Source: Paenibacillus maysiensis (GTDB lineage: Bacteria > Bacillota > Bacilli > Paenibacillales > Paenibacillaceae). Taken from it: a DNA stretch of 58,775 nt. Of the stretch, positions 44,001 through 52,140 are shown piece after piece (within the stretch, counting starts at the first letter, position 1; every line of letters starts with the position of its first letter). The notes under the pieces are model-generated. The model saw only the letters and a program-made list of their open reading frames with translations, did no database searches and was not told the origin of the DNA. The position numbers and the translations under genes are program-made. The DNA lies in assembly GCF_000520815.1 (NCBI RefSeq), contig NZ_ASRY01000270.1, positions 1 through 58,775 of the forward strand. The letters run 5' to 3'.

Positions 44001-45007
44001 CAGCCAAAACACCGGGGCCTTTAATTCCGGGTCGGGCTTTGGTTAAAGGGCATATCCCGCCGCTGGAGTTCCAGACGGCGTTGCCTTCACCCGGAGAAGA
44101 TGAAACGGAACGTTCAGCACGGTTGCGCCGCAATATCGCGGGCATCGTACAGGAATGGAAGGGCAAAAACGCCCCAGCCATTCTTCCGTTGCCCGAGCGA
44201 ATCCCGTTGGCGGAGCTGCTTCAGCAGTGGGACCGGACGAGTGGGCCTTCGGGTGCGCTTCCTTATGAGGTGCCTGTAGGGCTACAGAGCGACGATCTGG
44301 AGCCTTTCTTACTGAATCTCAAGGAAGGTCCTAATTTTATCGTTGGTAGTCCTATGGAGGGAGGAAAAACCTCTTTCCTCATGAGCTGGATCATATCGCT
44401 GGCTTATTACGCATCGCCGAGTCAATTGGAAGTCTATACAGTCGATACCCGCTATGGAGGCGGAGGACTATCGCGATTGCGGCATCTTCCTCATGTCAAG
44501 GCTGCTGCTGAAAGCGAGGAAGAGCTTGGACCTTTGGTACAGCAAATGTATGATATCGTTCAACAGCGGAACAAGGACGGAAATGATCCCGAATTGCTGC
44601 TGGTCATTGATGATGCGGATATGCTAAGCAAGCAATTGAACGATTTTATGATAAAGGATCAGCTTTCTGCCATTGTGCGGTTGGGACGTGATCGCAATGT
44701 GCATGTCGTGCTGTCGGGCGTGCCATCTGATTTCCCGACCTTTGGCGTGGACTGGTTTAATGATGTTAAGGCAAATCAAAGCGGTATGCTTTTCGGAACA
44801 CTGGATTCGAATGATTTATCGTTCTTTCGTATCCCCTATTCTGAAGCGAATGCCGCCGCTGGTGGCCTAAAAGTCCTGCCCCCTGGGCAGGGATACTACG
44901 TACGACGCAAATTTACCAGGGTAAAAGCGGCAATTCCCTTCTCAGAGCAAGTGAGCTGTGAGGATTGGATAACGAAAATTCGTGACCGATGGCATGTTGT
45001 AGTTTGA
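41012..45007 (+). CDS. essC: EssC/YukBA-type FtsK/SpoIIIE ATPase of type VIIb secretion
   Basis: A 1331-residue membrane ATPase. Residues about 33-52 and 70-90 are two TM helices, followed by a charged coiled segment. Three FtsK/SpoIIIE domains follow. D1 has Walker A GTTGSGKSE near 487 and Walker B IIIDEFAQ near 592. D2 has GMPGMGKTT near 824 with the weaker VVIDGY. D3 has SPMEGGKTS near 1113 and VIDDAD. It lacks the N-terminal tandem FHA domains of staphylococcal EssC. It powers export of WXG100 substrates. The TTG start at 41012 has AAGGGGG about 10 nt upstream and gives MNVLYQRSPRLRP. Confidence 0.94.
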   Translation: MNVLYQRSPRLRPALREEKLEILRPPAEPSKPSFSIISILIPLMMTLVTIGFYVYMSKTGKMGNSNYLMFQMVTVVMMLTSYTIPFFVYLNNKKEYKRKLEERDRMYREQLQKHREELELKREEQIRTLYEIHGDPQICAQIVKNRNSSLWERSPEDEDFLQVRIGTGQVPFHIKLQIPRPDGYDRDPLLGAADELGEEFRLVDAASIALPLFQSKVVGLVGEREHTLAALRVILAQVTVRHSPDEVKIASFYDEREENEWNWMRWLPHVWDDDRTGRMMSDRSSSAHQLADFLFARLNRRKNNRNERNGKGMEVPCYVVVLSDSQLIEEEPLLPLLLEDGRAIDACTIVLASRKEALPMQCQLIVEASKEQGVYARKSESPEVEQQSFKPDRLSREEADALARYMAPIRLKRSSASDIPSVLPLFDMMSVAGVEELDVTERWRRNRHPDTLPVPMGVRAGGKKIMINLHDKIERQGHGPHGLIAGTTGSGKSEVIQSIVASLAAEFHPHDLAFMLIDYKGGGMSNTFVNLPHVVGTITNLDNNLIERAKISLKAELVRRQKILNDAGNLQHIDEYYRLLRQRHAQPLPHLVIIIDEFAQLKRDQPEFMDELISIAAIGRTLGVHLILATQKPAGVVDDKIWSNSRFRICLRVQSEGDSRDMLKIPNAAWITKPGRGYFQVGSDEVFEEMQFAWSGAPYVGNSDISSALPVHEVRLNGKREALLTGGERASSGLKGEEAPKQLQIFIDYIAEEAAKAGIERLQGPWLPPLPELLDLTNLSPCAETGSPTSPQELKAVMGLVDDLPNQRQEPIYASLDHGHWAVYGMPGMGKTTFLQTMLMSMAQRFHANRWNGYIIDMGRTMRDFAELPQIGAVMMAEEDDRIKRLFRYLFKLVAVRKDMISEAGVKTISSYRRSAVEDVPQIIVVIDGYLNFRNAYPDENELLESLLREGGSLGITFIITANRITDVFEKFRSNIPNAVSFEMSDPSDYYYAVGRPAKTPGPLIPGRALVKGHIPPLEFQTALPSPGEDETERSARLRRNIAGIVQEWKGKNAPAILPLPERIPLAELLQQWDRTSGPSGALPYEVPVGLQSDDLEPFLLNLKEGPNFIVGSPMEGGKTSFLMSWIISLAYYASPSQLEVYTVDTRYGGGGLSRLRHLPHVKAAAESEEELGPLVQQMYDIVQQRNKDGNDPELLLVIDDADMLSKQLNDFMIKDQLSAIVRLGRDRNVHVVLSGVPSDFPTFGVDWFNDVKANQSGMLFGTLDSNDLSFFRIPYSEANAAAGGLKVLPPGQGYYVRRKFTRVKAAIPFSEQVSCEDWITKIRDRWHVVV

Positions 45008-45023
45008 AGGGAGGTGGCTCATA

Positions 45024-45866
45024 ATGTTAACGTTTCAAGCTTCCAAGCAGAAGTTAATAACCCTCAAGTCGAAGGAACTGTTTTTTCTGGCAGGCGTGTT
45101 GGGTTCTGACAGGCTGCTTGGGGTGGAAGATCCGTTTAAGGGCTATCTGGCAGAAGAGTTGGCGGAAGAGTGGGAGCAGGTAAAAGCCTCTCTTCTGGAA
45201 AAGGGTTATCTAAAGCGAGTAGATGAGGGTACTGAGTTGTCAATGCCCCCTACCGTTTTTTCGAGGGTTGCTATCGCGGGATTATCTAACCGGGCTTGCC
45301 GCATACGCTATGCGCGGGGCGGCAAGCAGTTCGAAGGTTACCTCCATTGTACGAACGAGCGTGTCGTGGAGCTAGTAAAATCCGTTGATGATCCCGATGA
45401 GTACGGCCTGTATGATCTGGGTAATGTGGAGAAGGCTTGCGAGACATTGATTGATAAAATGGGCTGGGTAGATCGGCTCGTGCCTGAATCTCCCGCACTT
45501 ATGTTCTCCAAGCAGGCATTTAATGAAATTTACAAGCAATCTGCAGGAGACAGTGTTTCTCAGCTTAACAGCAAACTGACCGAGGCGAGCGGAGATGCAG
45601 AAGGTTCTGCGAGACTTGCCCAGTCATTGAGTTCCCGTATAGCCGAAGGAGAACTGCAATTGCTGGTCTGGAACGGCAGGGAGTGGGAATCACAGCGGGT
45701 TGCCTTTGTCCTGTGTCCAACGATGAACTGGATATTTCGTATGAGCTCTAATGGCAACGGAGATTGGCTTATTGCAGCCATGGCATCAAGAGATCAGTTT
45801 GTGGATTTATTATTGAATTGGTTGAGACAGTCAGCAGTGACAGAAGAAGTGACAGAAGAAGGGTGA
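45024..45866 (+). CDS. Type VII cluster protein of unknown function (280 residues)
   Basis: A 280-residue soluble protein 16 bp after essC (SD GGGAGGTG). It starts LTFQASKQKLITLKSKELFFLAGVLGSDRLLGVEDP and carries beta-rich central sequence (SRVAIAGLSNRACRIRYARGGKQFEGYLHCTNERVVEL) and a C-terminal SSNGNGDWLIAAMASRDQFVDLLLNWL. The layout loosely recalls EspG-type substrate chaperones of mycobacterial ESX systems, but that is only a guess from context and length. It overlaps the next gene at GTGATG. Confidence 0.78.
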   Translation: MLTFQASKQKLITLKSKELFFLAGVLGSDRLLGVEDPFKGYLAEELAEEWEQVKASLLEKGYLKRVDEGTELSMPPTVFSRVAIAGLSNRACRIRYARGGKQFEGYLHCTNERVVELVKSVDDPDEYGLYDLGNVEKACETLIDKMGWVDRLVPESPALMFSKQAFNEIYKQSAGDSVSQLNSKLTEASGDAEGSARLAQSLSSRIAEGELQLLVWNGREWESQRVAFVLCPTMNWIFRMSSNGNGDWLIAAMASRDQFVDLLLNWLRQSAVTEEVTEEG

Positions 45867-45871
45867 TGGAT

Positions 45872-46408
45872 ATGCGCATTCGAGTTGAACCGGATGTGCT
45901 TCGGGGGCTTAGCGGGCAGCTACAGCATGCGGCGGAGCAAATTCAACAGTTAACAGCAGGGTTGGAGCAGGCGTTACAATCGCTTGATTGGGATGTATCT
46001 GCACGTGAGTCGGTCTTGAATCATTGGATGCAGGCCAAACGGATGTCGGAGCAGATTTATGCTTATCTCCATACATCAGGGACACAACTGAATCGAAAGG
46101 CAGAACAGTTTCAGTCTGTTGACCACAACTATCATACGATTCTGTCATTTTCCAGCCAACCATTAGGACGACCAGTCACGATGCTGGATTGGTCGAATCA
46201 GCAGTCACCGTCTATTTTGCCCGAGCAACCTTCGGAAGGAAGCGGTCCGATTTCGGACCCGCAGTCTGTCGTGCGTGCCATTGCTGGTGTACAGTCGTCG
46301 GATGCAGGTACGCTGAATCAGGATATTTTGAAACAGGCGTCCTCCAGCAATCCGCAGGAATGGTATTTTGCTGACCCGGCTATAGTTAGGGATCAGCCTG
46401 TCGCTTAG
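45872..46408 (+). CDS. WXG100-like secretion partner with long C-terminal tail
   Basis: A protein of about 178 residues. The first 95 form two helices separated by SLDWDVSARE, resembling a WXG100 hairpin in which W-D-V replaces WxG (VEPDVLRGLSGQLQHAAEQIQQLTAGLEQALQ / YLHTSGTQLNRKAEQFQSVDHNY). The tail is Pro/Ser-rich. ATG 45872 lies 8 nt after AAGGG; ATG 45866 overlaps the previous stop. It may pair with the upstream unknown protein or with EsxA as a secreted partner. Confidence 0.75.
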   Translation: MRIRVEPDVLRGLSGQLQHAAEQIQQLTAGLEQALQSLDWDVSARESVLNHWMQAKRMSEQIYAYLHTSGTQLNRKAEQFQSVDHNYHTILSFSSQPLGRPVTMLDWSNQQSPSILPEQPSEGSGPISDPQSVVRAIAGVQSSDAGTLNQDILKQASSSNPQEWYFADPAIVRDQPVA

Positions 46409-46653
46409 TAGATTCTTGGGACTCTCATGCCTAGACATAAGGGTCCATATAAATTCAGTTCATGAAATCCTGATTTTTTGGGACTTATTAGGTACTAACT
46501 CTATTGATATTATACTGTTAGATGCTGTTTTTTAGTTAAAAAGTGGGATTATTACAATTAGGACCTTCGCCTTTTGTAGGAAATTAAATAAACATAGTAC
46601 AATTTGAAGCAGTTAAACAAAACATTTAGTTATCATCAAGGAGGACTCATAAT

Positions 46654-46929
46654 ATGGCAGGACGCATTTTAATTACCCCGGAACAGGTTGATCAGGTAGC
46701 TAACCAATTTAAGCAAAGTGGTGAGCAAAGCCAGCAGATCGTTTCCAGCTTGACACAGTCCATCTCAGGTATGGAAGGTCAATGGGAAGGTATGACCAAA
46801 CAACGCTTCTTTCAAGAGTTTCAGGAAGCCAGCAAACAAATGCAAGCTTTCGTAACGACTTTGAACAGCATCAGCCAGGAACTGACGGCTATCGCTAACA
46901 AATTCCGTACTGTTGACCAAACGAAGTAA
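46654..46929 (+). CDS. esxA: WXG100 family protein (EsxA-like)
   Basis: A 91-residue WXG100 protein. Two helices flank the turn MEGQWEGMTKQRF with W-E-G; the start MAGRILITPEQVDQVANQFKQSGE and the end ELTAIANKFRTVDQ are typical of Firmicute EsxA/YukE. It forms a helical-hairpin dimer that is exported by EssC. The SD AAGGAGGA is strong and a terminator follows, so high-level separate transcription is likely. A TACAAT at 46553 could be its -10. Confidence 0.95.
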   Translation: MAGRILITPEQVDQVANQFKQSGEQSQQIVSSLTQSISGMEGQWEGMTKQRFFQEFQEASKQMQAFVTTLNSISQELTAIANKFRTVDQTK

Positions 46930-47031
46930 GATGCGTGATAGGCATCACCTTATAATATACCACTCTATGAAGAAGCAATATGGTTGAACCATTTCTTGTG
47001 GTTTGTACATTAGGTATAGTGGTTATCAGGA

Positions 47032-47063
47032 AAAACCGGGCGATCTTCGGACACCCGGTTTTC
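47032..47063 (+). terminator. Terminator after esxA
   Basis: AAAACCGGG (47032-47040), 13-nt loop, CCCGGTTTT (47054-47062). It separates esxA from the kinase gene; TATAAT at 47083-47088 is the likely -10 for the latter. Confidence 0.82.
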
Positions 47064-47136
47064 TTGCCATCCACAGATTGTATATAATAGGGTGAGGAAA
47101 CTAGCATACTGAACGATGTAAGGAGAGGGATTTTCC

Positions 47137-49161
47137 ATGTCTTTTCAACCGAATCCGGGAGACGAATTGATCATAAACGGCATAGCCTATGTGATTGGGC
47201 GACATCCTGTTGCACCCGGTTTGGCTTATGCTCAAGCGGGGCGGCAGGGGATCGTATACCAGCTGAATGCCAAAAGCGGAGCGCCGCATGAGGCTAAAGC
47301 CCTTAAAGTGTTTTTTCCAAAGTTTCGTATCCCGGCCATGGTTTATCAATCTGAGCATATGGAAGCGTATGGGGATATTCCCGGTTTGCAGGTATGCAAG
47401 CGTGATGTGCTCACTCCAGAAAGAAACGGAAGTCTGATCGCCGAGCAGCCTGATTTGCTGTATGCAGTGCTGATGCCATGGATTCATGGTACGACATGGT
47501 TCGATTGTCTCACAGCTCAGCAGCAGCTTGAGGCTTCCGATAGTCTGGCTTTAGCCAGAGCGCTGGCAGGGATCGGTTCAGCAATGGAGCAAAAAGGACT
47601 GGCGCACTGTGATTTATCTGCGCCGAATGTCATGCTTCCGTTTTTTTCTGAAGTGGAACTGCCTGAAGGCACATCAGCTGTAGAATTGGTCGATGTGGAA
47701 CAAATGTACAGTACCAAAATGGATCGTCCGGATGCTCTATTGGCGGGTTCTCCAGGGTATGCGGCGCACCGTACCGTTCACAGCGGATTATGGAGCGCGT
47801 ATGCGGACCGTTTTGCAGGGGCCGTTATTATCGGCGAAATGCTGGGATGGTCAGACCGTGTGGTGGTCGATAAAGCGTGGGGCGAAAGTTATTTTGATCA
47901 GCATGAAATGCAGACGCCTTGCGAACGTTACTATATTTTACGCAAGTCGCTGGAAGCCCGTTGGGGAAGCAAAGTGGTAGAGCTGTTTAGCCGTGCCTGG
48001 GACAGTCAGGATCTGAGCAGTTGTCCTACCTTTGGTGAATGGCTGGTTGTACTCAATGCACTTACCGAGCAAGAGATTCCTGTTGAAGTAGAGATGGTGG
48101 AACCCGAGGCGACAGAGGCAGCAGCATTAGCTACTGGCGAGTCCGGGAAAGCTGCATCCTCCTTGGTTGCACCGCTCCAAGCGGAACAAGATGCGATACT
48201 GAATCAGGCGGCCCGGGAGCAAGGAGAGCGTGGGGTGACGGACAAGCTGTTCCGACAGGCGCGTGAACTGGAGAAGCAAAACAAGCCTGCTGCGGCCCTG
48301 GAGGTATATCGGTCGTTGTATCATTTTGTAGAAGACGGCAGTCCTCTGCATGTGGAGGTATCGGCTGCCATTATGGGGCTGGAGGAGCAGTTGAATCCCA
48401 AGCCGCCTGAGCAGCCGGAAAAATCAGCAGCATGGTACCGCTCCAAAAAGTTCATTGTGACAACGGCGGCGGCTGTCGTTCTGCTGGCTGTTGGCATCCC
48501 AGCCGTGAATATTCTGGCGGATCAGTCCAATCAGCGGCAAATCGAGGCAGCCAAGCAGGAAGAAGCCGCAAAGGCGGCGGAAGCGAAGCTGGCTGCCGAA
48601 CAGGCGGCCTCTCAAAAGGCACTGACGGAGAAGCAACGGCAGGAAGCTAGGCAGCAGGCCAAACAACAGGCTCTTGCTGCCCAAAAGCAGCAGGAAGAGC
48701 AGAAAAAACAACAGGCCCTTGTAGCTCAGCAGGTCAAATATGAAGCCTACCTTGCTCAAAAGGAACAAAACAAGCAGGCGGCCGCCAAGCTGGCAAAGCA
48801 GAAAGCGTATGATCAGCAGGCGAAGTACGAAACATATTTGGCTTGGAAAAAGAACCAGGCTGCCCGCGCAGCGCAGGAAGAGGCAGCACGTAAGGCGGCG
48901 GCAGAGGCGGAGCAAAAGCAAAAAGCATCAATTCATGCAAGTAACAAACAGAATGTTCTCCAGCTTATTTCCCTGTATAACAAGGCTTATGCCTCTCAGG
49001 AGGGCGGAAGCACGGCGAAGGCGAAGGGTTTTGCCAATCGTTTTAGAGCATTGTACGAAAGTAATTCTTCCTATTATCGTTCGGTAGGCGAAGTTGGGTA
49101 TCGGGCTTCCTCTATCTATAACTTTTTAAGCGATACGAATTTTAGACTGCCTAAAATTTAA
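47137..49161 (+). CDS. Membrane protein kinase-like protein with extracellular coiled coil, in T7SS cluster
   Basis: A 674-residue protein. The N-terminal part (about 1-310) is a divergent Ser/Thr kinase domain: a degenerate Gly loop near GRQGIVYQL, a probable ATP-binding Lys57 (KALKVFF), catalytic loop HCDLSAPNV with Asp159 and Asn164, and Asp186 in VDVEQ as the DFG equivalent. A helical repeat region and one TM helix (about 437-457, FIVTTAAAVVLLAVGIPAVNIL) follow. The part beyond is an Ala/Gln/Lys-rich coiled coil of about 150 residues and a small C-terminal domain. The layout recalls EssB/YukC (pseudokinase-TM-helical domain) of T7SS, but retains the kinase residues. The next genes are vWA and PP2C. 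Confidence 0.85.
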   Translation: MSFQPNPGDELIINGIAYVIGRHPVAPGLAYAQAGRQGIVYQLNAKSGAPHEAKALKVFFPKFRIPAMVYQSEHMEAYGDIPGLQVCKRDVLTPERNGSLIAEQPDLLYAVLMPWIHGTTWFDCLTAQQQLEASDSLALARALAGIGSAMEQKGLAHCDLSAPNVMLPFFSEVELPEGTSAVELVDVEQMYSTKMDRPDALLAGSPGYAAHRTVHSGLWSAYADRFAGAVIIGEMLGWSDRVVVDKAWGESYFDQHEMQTPCERYYILRKSLEARWGSKVVELFSRAWDSQDLSSCPTFGEWLVVLNALTEQEIPVEVEMVEPEATEAAALATGESGKAASSLVAPLQAEQDAILNQAAREQGERGVTDKLFRQARELEKQNKPAAALEVYRSLYHFVEDGSPLHVEVSAAIMGLEEQLNPKPPEQPEKSAAWYRSKKFIVTTAAAVVLLAVGIPAVNILADQSNQRQIEAAKQEEAAKAAEAKLAAEQAASQKALTEKQRQEARQQAKQQALAAQKQQEEQKKQQALVAQQVKYEAYLAQKEQNKQAAAKLAKQKAYDQQAKYETYLAWKKNQAARAAQEEAARKAAAEAEQKQKASIHASNKQNVLQLISLYNKAYASQEGGSTAKAKGFANRFRALYESNSSYYRSVGEVGYRASSIYNFLSDTNFRLPKI

Positions 49162-49236
49162 TTTTTTCATTTTTTCATATCTTAGATGAAGTGACACAAG
49201 ATGATAAAAGGTAACTGAGGGGAGCGTGTGCAAACG

Positions 49237-49989
49237 ATGAATTATACCATACAGGCTTCTCAGCGTACCCCCGCCCTGATCATTTACCTAATTGACATTA
49301 GCGCGTCAATGAACATGCTCATGGAGGGGCGGCGGCGAATTGATGTTGTCTATGAAGCCATATCACTGGCGATCCGGCAGATGGTTTTCCGTTCGACTAA
49401 AGGAAATCGGCTGACTGCACGCTACCGGATTGCGATTTTGGCCTATAGTGACGACGTATATGATCTGCTCAACGGTGTGAAGGGGATTGATGAAATTGCG
49501 GCGATTGGCTCGTTGCCCGATTTGACACCCAAACGGTTTTCAGATTCGGCAAAAGCTTTCTTGCAAGCCGAACGTATTTTACAGGCGGAGCTGCCGGGGA
49601 TGCAGGATTGCCCTGCGCCTTTGGTTTGTCATATGACAGATGGTGTTTCCACAGGTGATGATCCGGAACCGATTGCGAAGCGTATTATGAGCATGAGTGT
49701 ACCGGACGGCAATGTACTGGTGGAAAATATATTTTTATCGGACAGACTTTTGGAAACGCCTATTCAGGACCCCCGCCGCTGGAAAGGTCTTACGCATAAT
49801 ACGCCGTTACAGGATGAACATGCTGTGAAATTGCGTAATATGTCTTCTGTACTTCCTGAAAGCTATCGGGAAATGCTGTTTGAGGCAGATTATCAGCTAG
49901 GTGAGGGAGCAGTTATGATGCTGCCCGGAACCTGTCCGGAACTGGTGTCCATCGGTTTTCAAATGTCGGCCGCAACGCCTGTACGGTAA
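49237..49989 (+). CDS. von Willebrand factor A (TerY-like) domain protein
   Basis: A 250-residue single vWA domain. The MIDAS motif is LIDISASMNM near residue 20, the Thr is in HMTDGVSTGD, and AYSDDVYDL lies between. TerY-type vWA proteins occur in triads with a PP2C phosphatase and a protein kinase, as here. It is probably a cytoplasmic metal-dependent scaffold. ATG 49237 is preceded by GAGGGGAG 12 nt away; an in-frame GTG at 49228 is 3 nt away, so the start is unsettled. Confidence 0.88.
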   Translation: MNYTIQASQRTPALIIYLIDISASMNMLMEGRRRIDVVYEAISLAIRQMVFRSTKGNRLTARYRIAILAYSDDVYDLLNGVKGIDEIAAIGSLPDLTPKRFSDSAKAFLQAERILQAELPGMQDCPAPLVCHMTDGVSTGDDPEPIAKRIMSMSVPDGNVLVENIFLSDRLLETPIQDPRRWKGLTHNTPLQDEHAVKLRNMSSVLPESYREMLFEADYQLGEGAVMMLPGTCPELVSIGFQMSAATPVR

Positions 49990-50001
49990 GGAGGTAAACG
50001 C

Positions 50002-50838
50002 ATGAATCCACTGCTGTCTCTGCTCCCCACGAGCAAAAGGAAGGGAATGAATGCACGGCTGGCGCAGCATTTTTCCTACATAAGCTCTCAGACGGGCGAT
50101 CAGCCACTATCGACTCATCATAGCCGCTTTATGTGCCGTTATGGTTACGGAAGGTCTGCCGAATCTGCCAGTATGGGTGAAAGTGGACAGGATTTCGCCG
50201 CAGTGCGTATTCATAAATCTGTCTGTTGTTTTGTTCTGTGTGATGGTGTCGGGCTTAGTTACCAGGGAGATTTTGCAGCCCGCTATCTGGGCTCCTCTTT
50301 GCTAGATTGGATGGTACAGGGGCAGGATCTGTCTGCTGATAAACTGGGACTGTACCTCGAACGTTTGGCAGGCACAGCTGCGGAGGAACTGGATCGGCAG
50401 CCTTTGCATCATGAATCGGGTTTGATTCGTTCGGTGCTGGAGGATAAACGTCGTCAAGGAAGCCAGTCGATGTATATTTGCGGTAAAATCGAACTGCCGA
50501 AGCGCGGCACCCGCGGGCGTCTCAGACTTGCCTGGCAAGGAGATTCACGATTGCGGCTGTGGAATGGTACGGAGGAGATCAGCGAATTATTTGATCATAC
50601 CTTCTCTACAGCGGAACGCTGGTCCACAAGCCGTGGTCCAATTGGAGGTAAGCCTCATTGGTACGAAAGAAGCATACCCGCAGATATGCCGATGAGATTA
50701 CAGGTATACAGTGACGGATTATCTGATTTGGACCCCATTCGTGAGCCTGTCCCTGATGAGCAGATACAGGTTTTGCTGGATGCCTCCCATACCGGAGGGC
50801 TTGATGATGATGCTGCATTTATTGAATTGCAGTGGTAA
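50002..50838 (+). CDS. PP2C-type protein phosphatase
   Basis: A 278-residue PPM/PP2C family phosphatase. The metal-binding motifs FVLCDGVG (about residue 76), AWQGDSRLRLW (about 175), VYSDGLSDL (about 235) and DDDAAFIEL (C-terminus) supply the expected Asp residues. Start ATG with GGAGG 8 nt upstream, 12 bp after the vWA stop. It is expected to reverse the phosphorylation made by the kinase two genes upstream. It ends the cluster and is followed by a terminator. Confidence 0.9.
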   Translation: MNPLLSLLPTSKRKGMNARLAQHFSYISSQTGDQPLSTHHSRFMCRYGYGRSAESASMGESGQDFAAVRIHKSVCCFVLCDGVGLSYQGDFAARYLGSSLLDWMVQGQDLSADKLGLYLERLAGTAAEELDRQPLHHESGLIRSVLEDKRRQGSQSMYICGKIELPKRGTRGRLRLAWQGDSRLRLWNGTEEISELFDHTFSTAERWSTSRGPIGGKPHWYERSIPADMPMRLQVYSDGLSDLDPIREPVPDEQIQVLLDASHTGGLDDDAAFIELQW

Positions 50839-50846
50839 TCGGAATC

Positions 50847-50896
50847 AAAAAAGGACGTTATGCATCCATACTGATGGCTGTATAGCGTCCCTTTTT
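50847..50896 (+). terminator. Terminator after the PP2C gene
   Basis: AAAAAAGGACG (50847-50857) pairs with CGTCC-CTTTTT (50886-50896); the inner arms also match in part (ATGCATCCAT / ATGGCTGTAT). Confidence 0.75.
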
Positions 50897-51085
50897 AATG
50901 AATACATAGAAAGAAACTAATGGTCAACAAGAAAGCAGAAGAAAAGATGCGATAATGGGTGTATGAGGGTCCTTTTCTCGAATATCGCAGCAGAATAGCA
51001 AAAAATGCGCAAAAATGGTGATTATAAAGTATACCTTTTTGGGTAATCTTGTGATTATACAGGATACTGAAAGGGAGCGATACAT

Positions 51086-51895
51086 ATGAACTATACATTA
51101 GCAGGAGGCGCGCGCTTTGAAGGCAAAACGGCTTTGATCACAGGAGCCGGTTCTGGTATTGGCAAGGCAACGGCTATTCAAATGGCCAGAGAGGGAGCAA
51201 ATGTCGCTCTTTTTGATGTGAGTAATGAACGGATTGTAGAGACGGAGAGAGAGATTAATACCATACGTGAAGGCGCCGCTCGGGCTTTTGACGTGGATAT
51301 TGCCGATCCGGTGCGTGTGGAAAAAGCCGTTTTGGAAGCAGTTGAGCTGTTTGGCGGGCTGCATATCATTTTTGCCAATGCGGGGATTAACGGGGTTGTC
51401 GGACCGATTGAGGATTTGAGCATCGAGGATTGGCGGCAGACGCTGTCTACGAATCTGGATGGTACTTTCCTGACGGTGAAGTATACCGTGCCGCATTTGA
51501 AAAAAAACGGTGGCGGCAGTATTATCATTACCAGCTCTATTAATGGAAATCAGCGCTTTACCAGCTTTGGAATGTCAGCCTACAGTACGTCCAAGGCAGG
51601 CCAAACCGGGTTTGCTAAAATGGCTGCGCTGGAGCTAGCCAAGTTCCGTATCCGTGTCAATGTGATCTATCCGGGAGCTATTTCGACGAATATTGATGAA
51701 ACAACGGAGAAATCCGAAAGGTTAAAGCAGATTACCATCCCCGTTCAGTTTCCCGAAGGAGGGCAGCCGTTGGCTGATGGGCCCGGTCAACCCGAGCAGG
51801 TAGCTGATTTGGTGACATTCTTGGCTTCCGATCATTCGCGTCATATTACTGGTGCGCAAATTGTGATTGACGGGGCAGAGTCCTTATTGTTTTAG
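51086..51895 (+). CDS. Short-chain dehydrogenase/reductase
   Basis: A 269-residue classical SDR. NAD(P)-binding TGAGSGIG, NAG in FANAGING, catalytic Ser in SSING and the YSTSK motif are visible; GAQIVIDGAESLLF closes it. The substrate cannot be read. ATG with AAAGGGAGCG upstream. No operon partner; the CRISPR leader begins about 65 bp after it. Confidence 0.92.
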   Translation: MNYTLAGGARFEGKTALITGAGSGIGKATAIQMAREGANVALFDVSNERIVETEREINTIREGAARAFDVDIADPVRVEKAVLEAVELFGGLHIIFANAGINGVVGPIEDLSIEDWRQTLSTNLDGTFLTVKYTVPHLKKNGGGSIIITSSINGNQRFTSFGMSAYSTSKAGQTGFAKMAALELAKFRIRVNVIYPGAISTNIDETTEKSERLKQITIPVQFPEGGQPLADGPGQPEQVADLVTFLASDHSRHITGAQIVIDGAESLLF

Positions 51896-51958
51896 CACTA
51901 AAGAATTCTCTGTGAGGGAAAAACGTTTTGTGGTATCCTGAATGTAATGTCTTGGTTA

Positions 51959-52140
51959 AGGTGCGAATGTGAAGCTCACATAAAAACCCCGGATCCTTCG
52001 CACCTCGAAATTTGTCGAAAAGGATTAGAATTCACTTTCTATAATAGAAGTCAAGGGTGGGTTCAAGCTTTTTTAGCATCGTTTTTTGCTGAAATGTATG
52101 GAATTGATATCAATAAGGTATGAATTACTGCATTTTCGCT
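51959..52140 (+). other. CRISPR leader of array 1
   Basis: It contains the inverted repeat GGTGCGAA (51960-51967) / TTCGCACC (51997-52004), with an inner TGTGAAGCTCACA, TTTGTCGAAA, TATAAT (52040-52045) followed by AGAAG, and CATTTTCGCT directly before the first repeat. All of these recur before array 2. Confidence 0.85.

Noticed and set aside
46654..46929. EsxA as an effector toxin of the secretion cluster
   Set aside because: It is a plain WXG100 protein with no toxin domain. No LXG or other effector gene is visible in the window.
48424..48921. Minus-strand Leu/Arg-rich frame opposite the kinase coiled coil
   Set aside because: It is an antisense shadow of Ala/Gln/Lys-rich codons.
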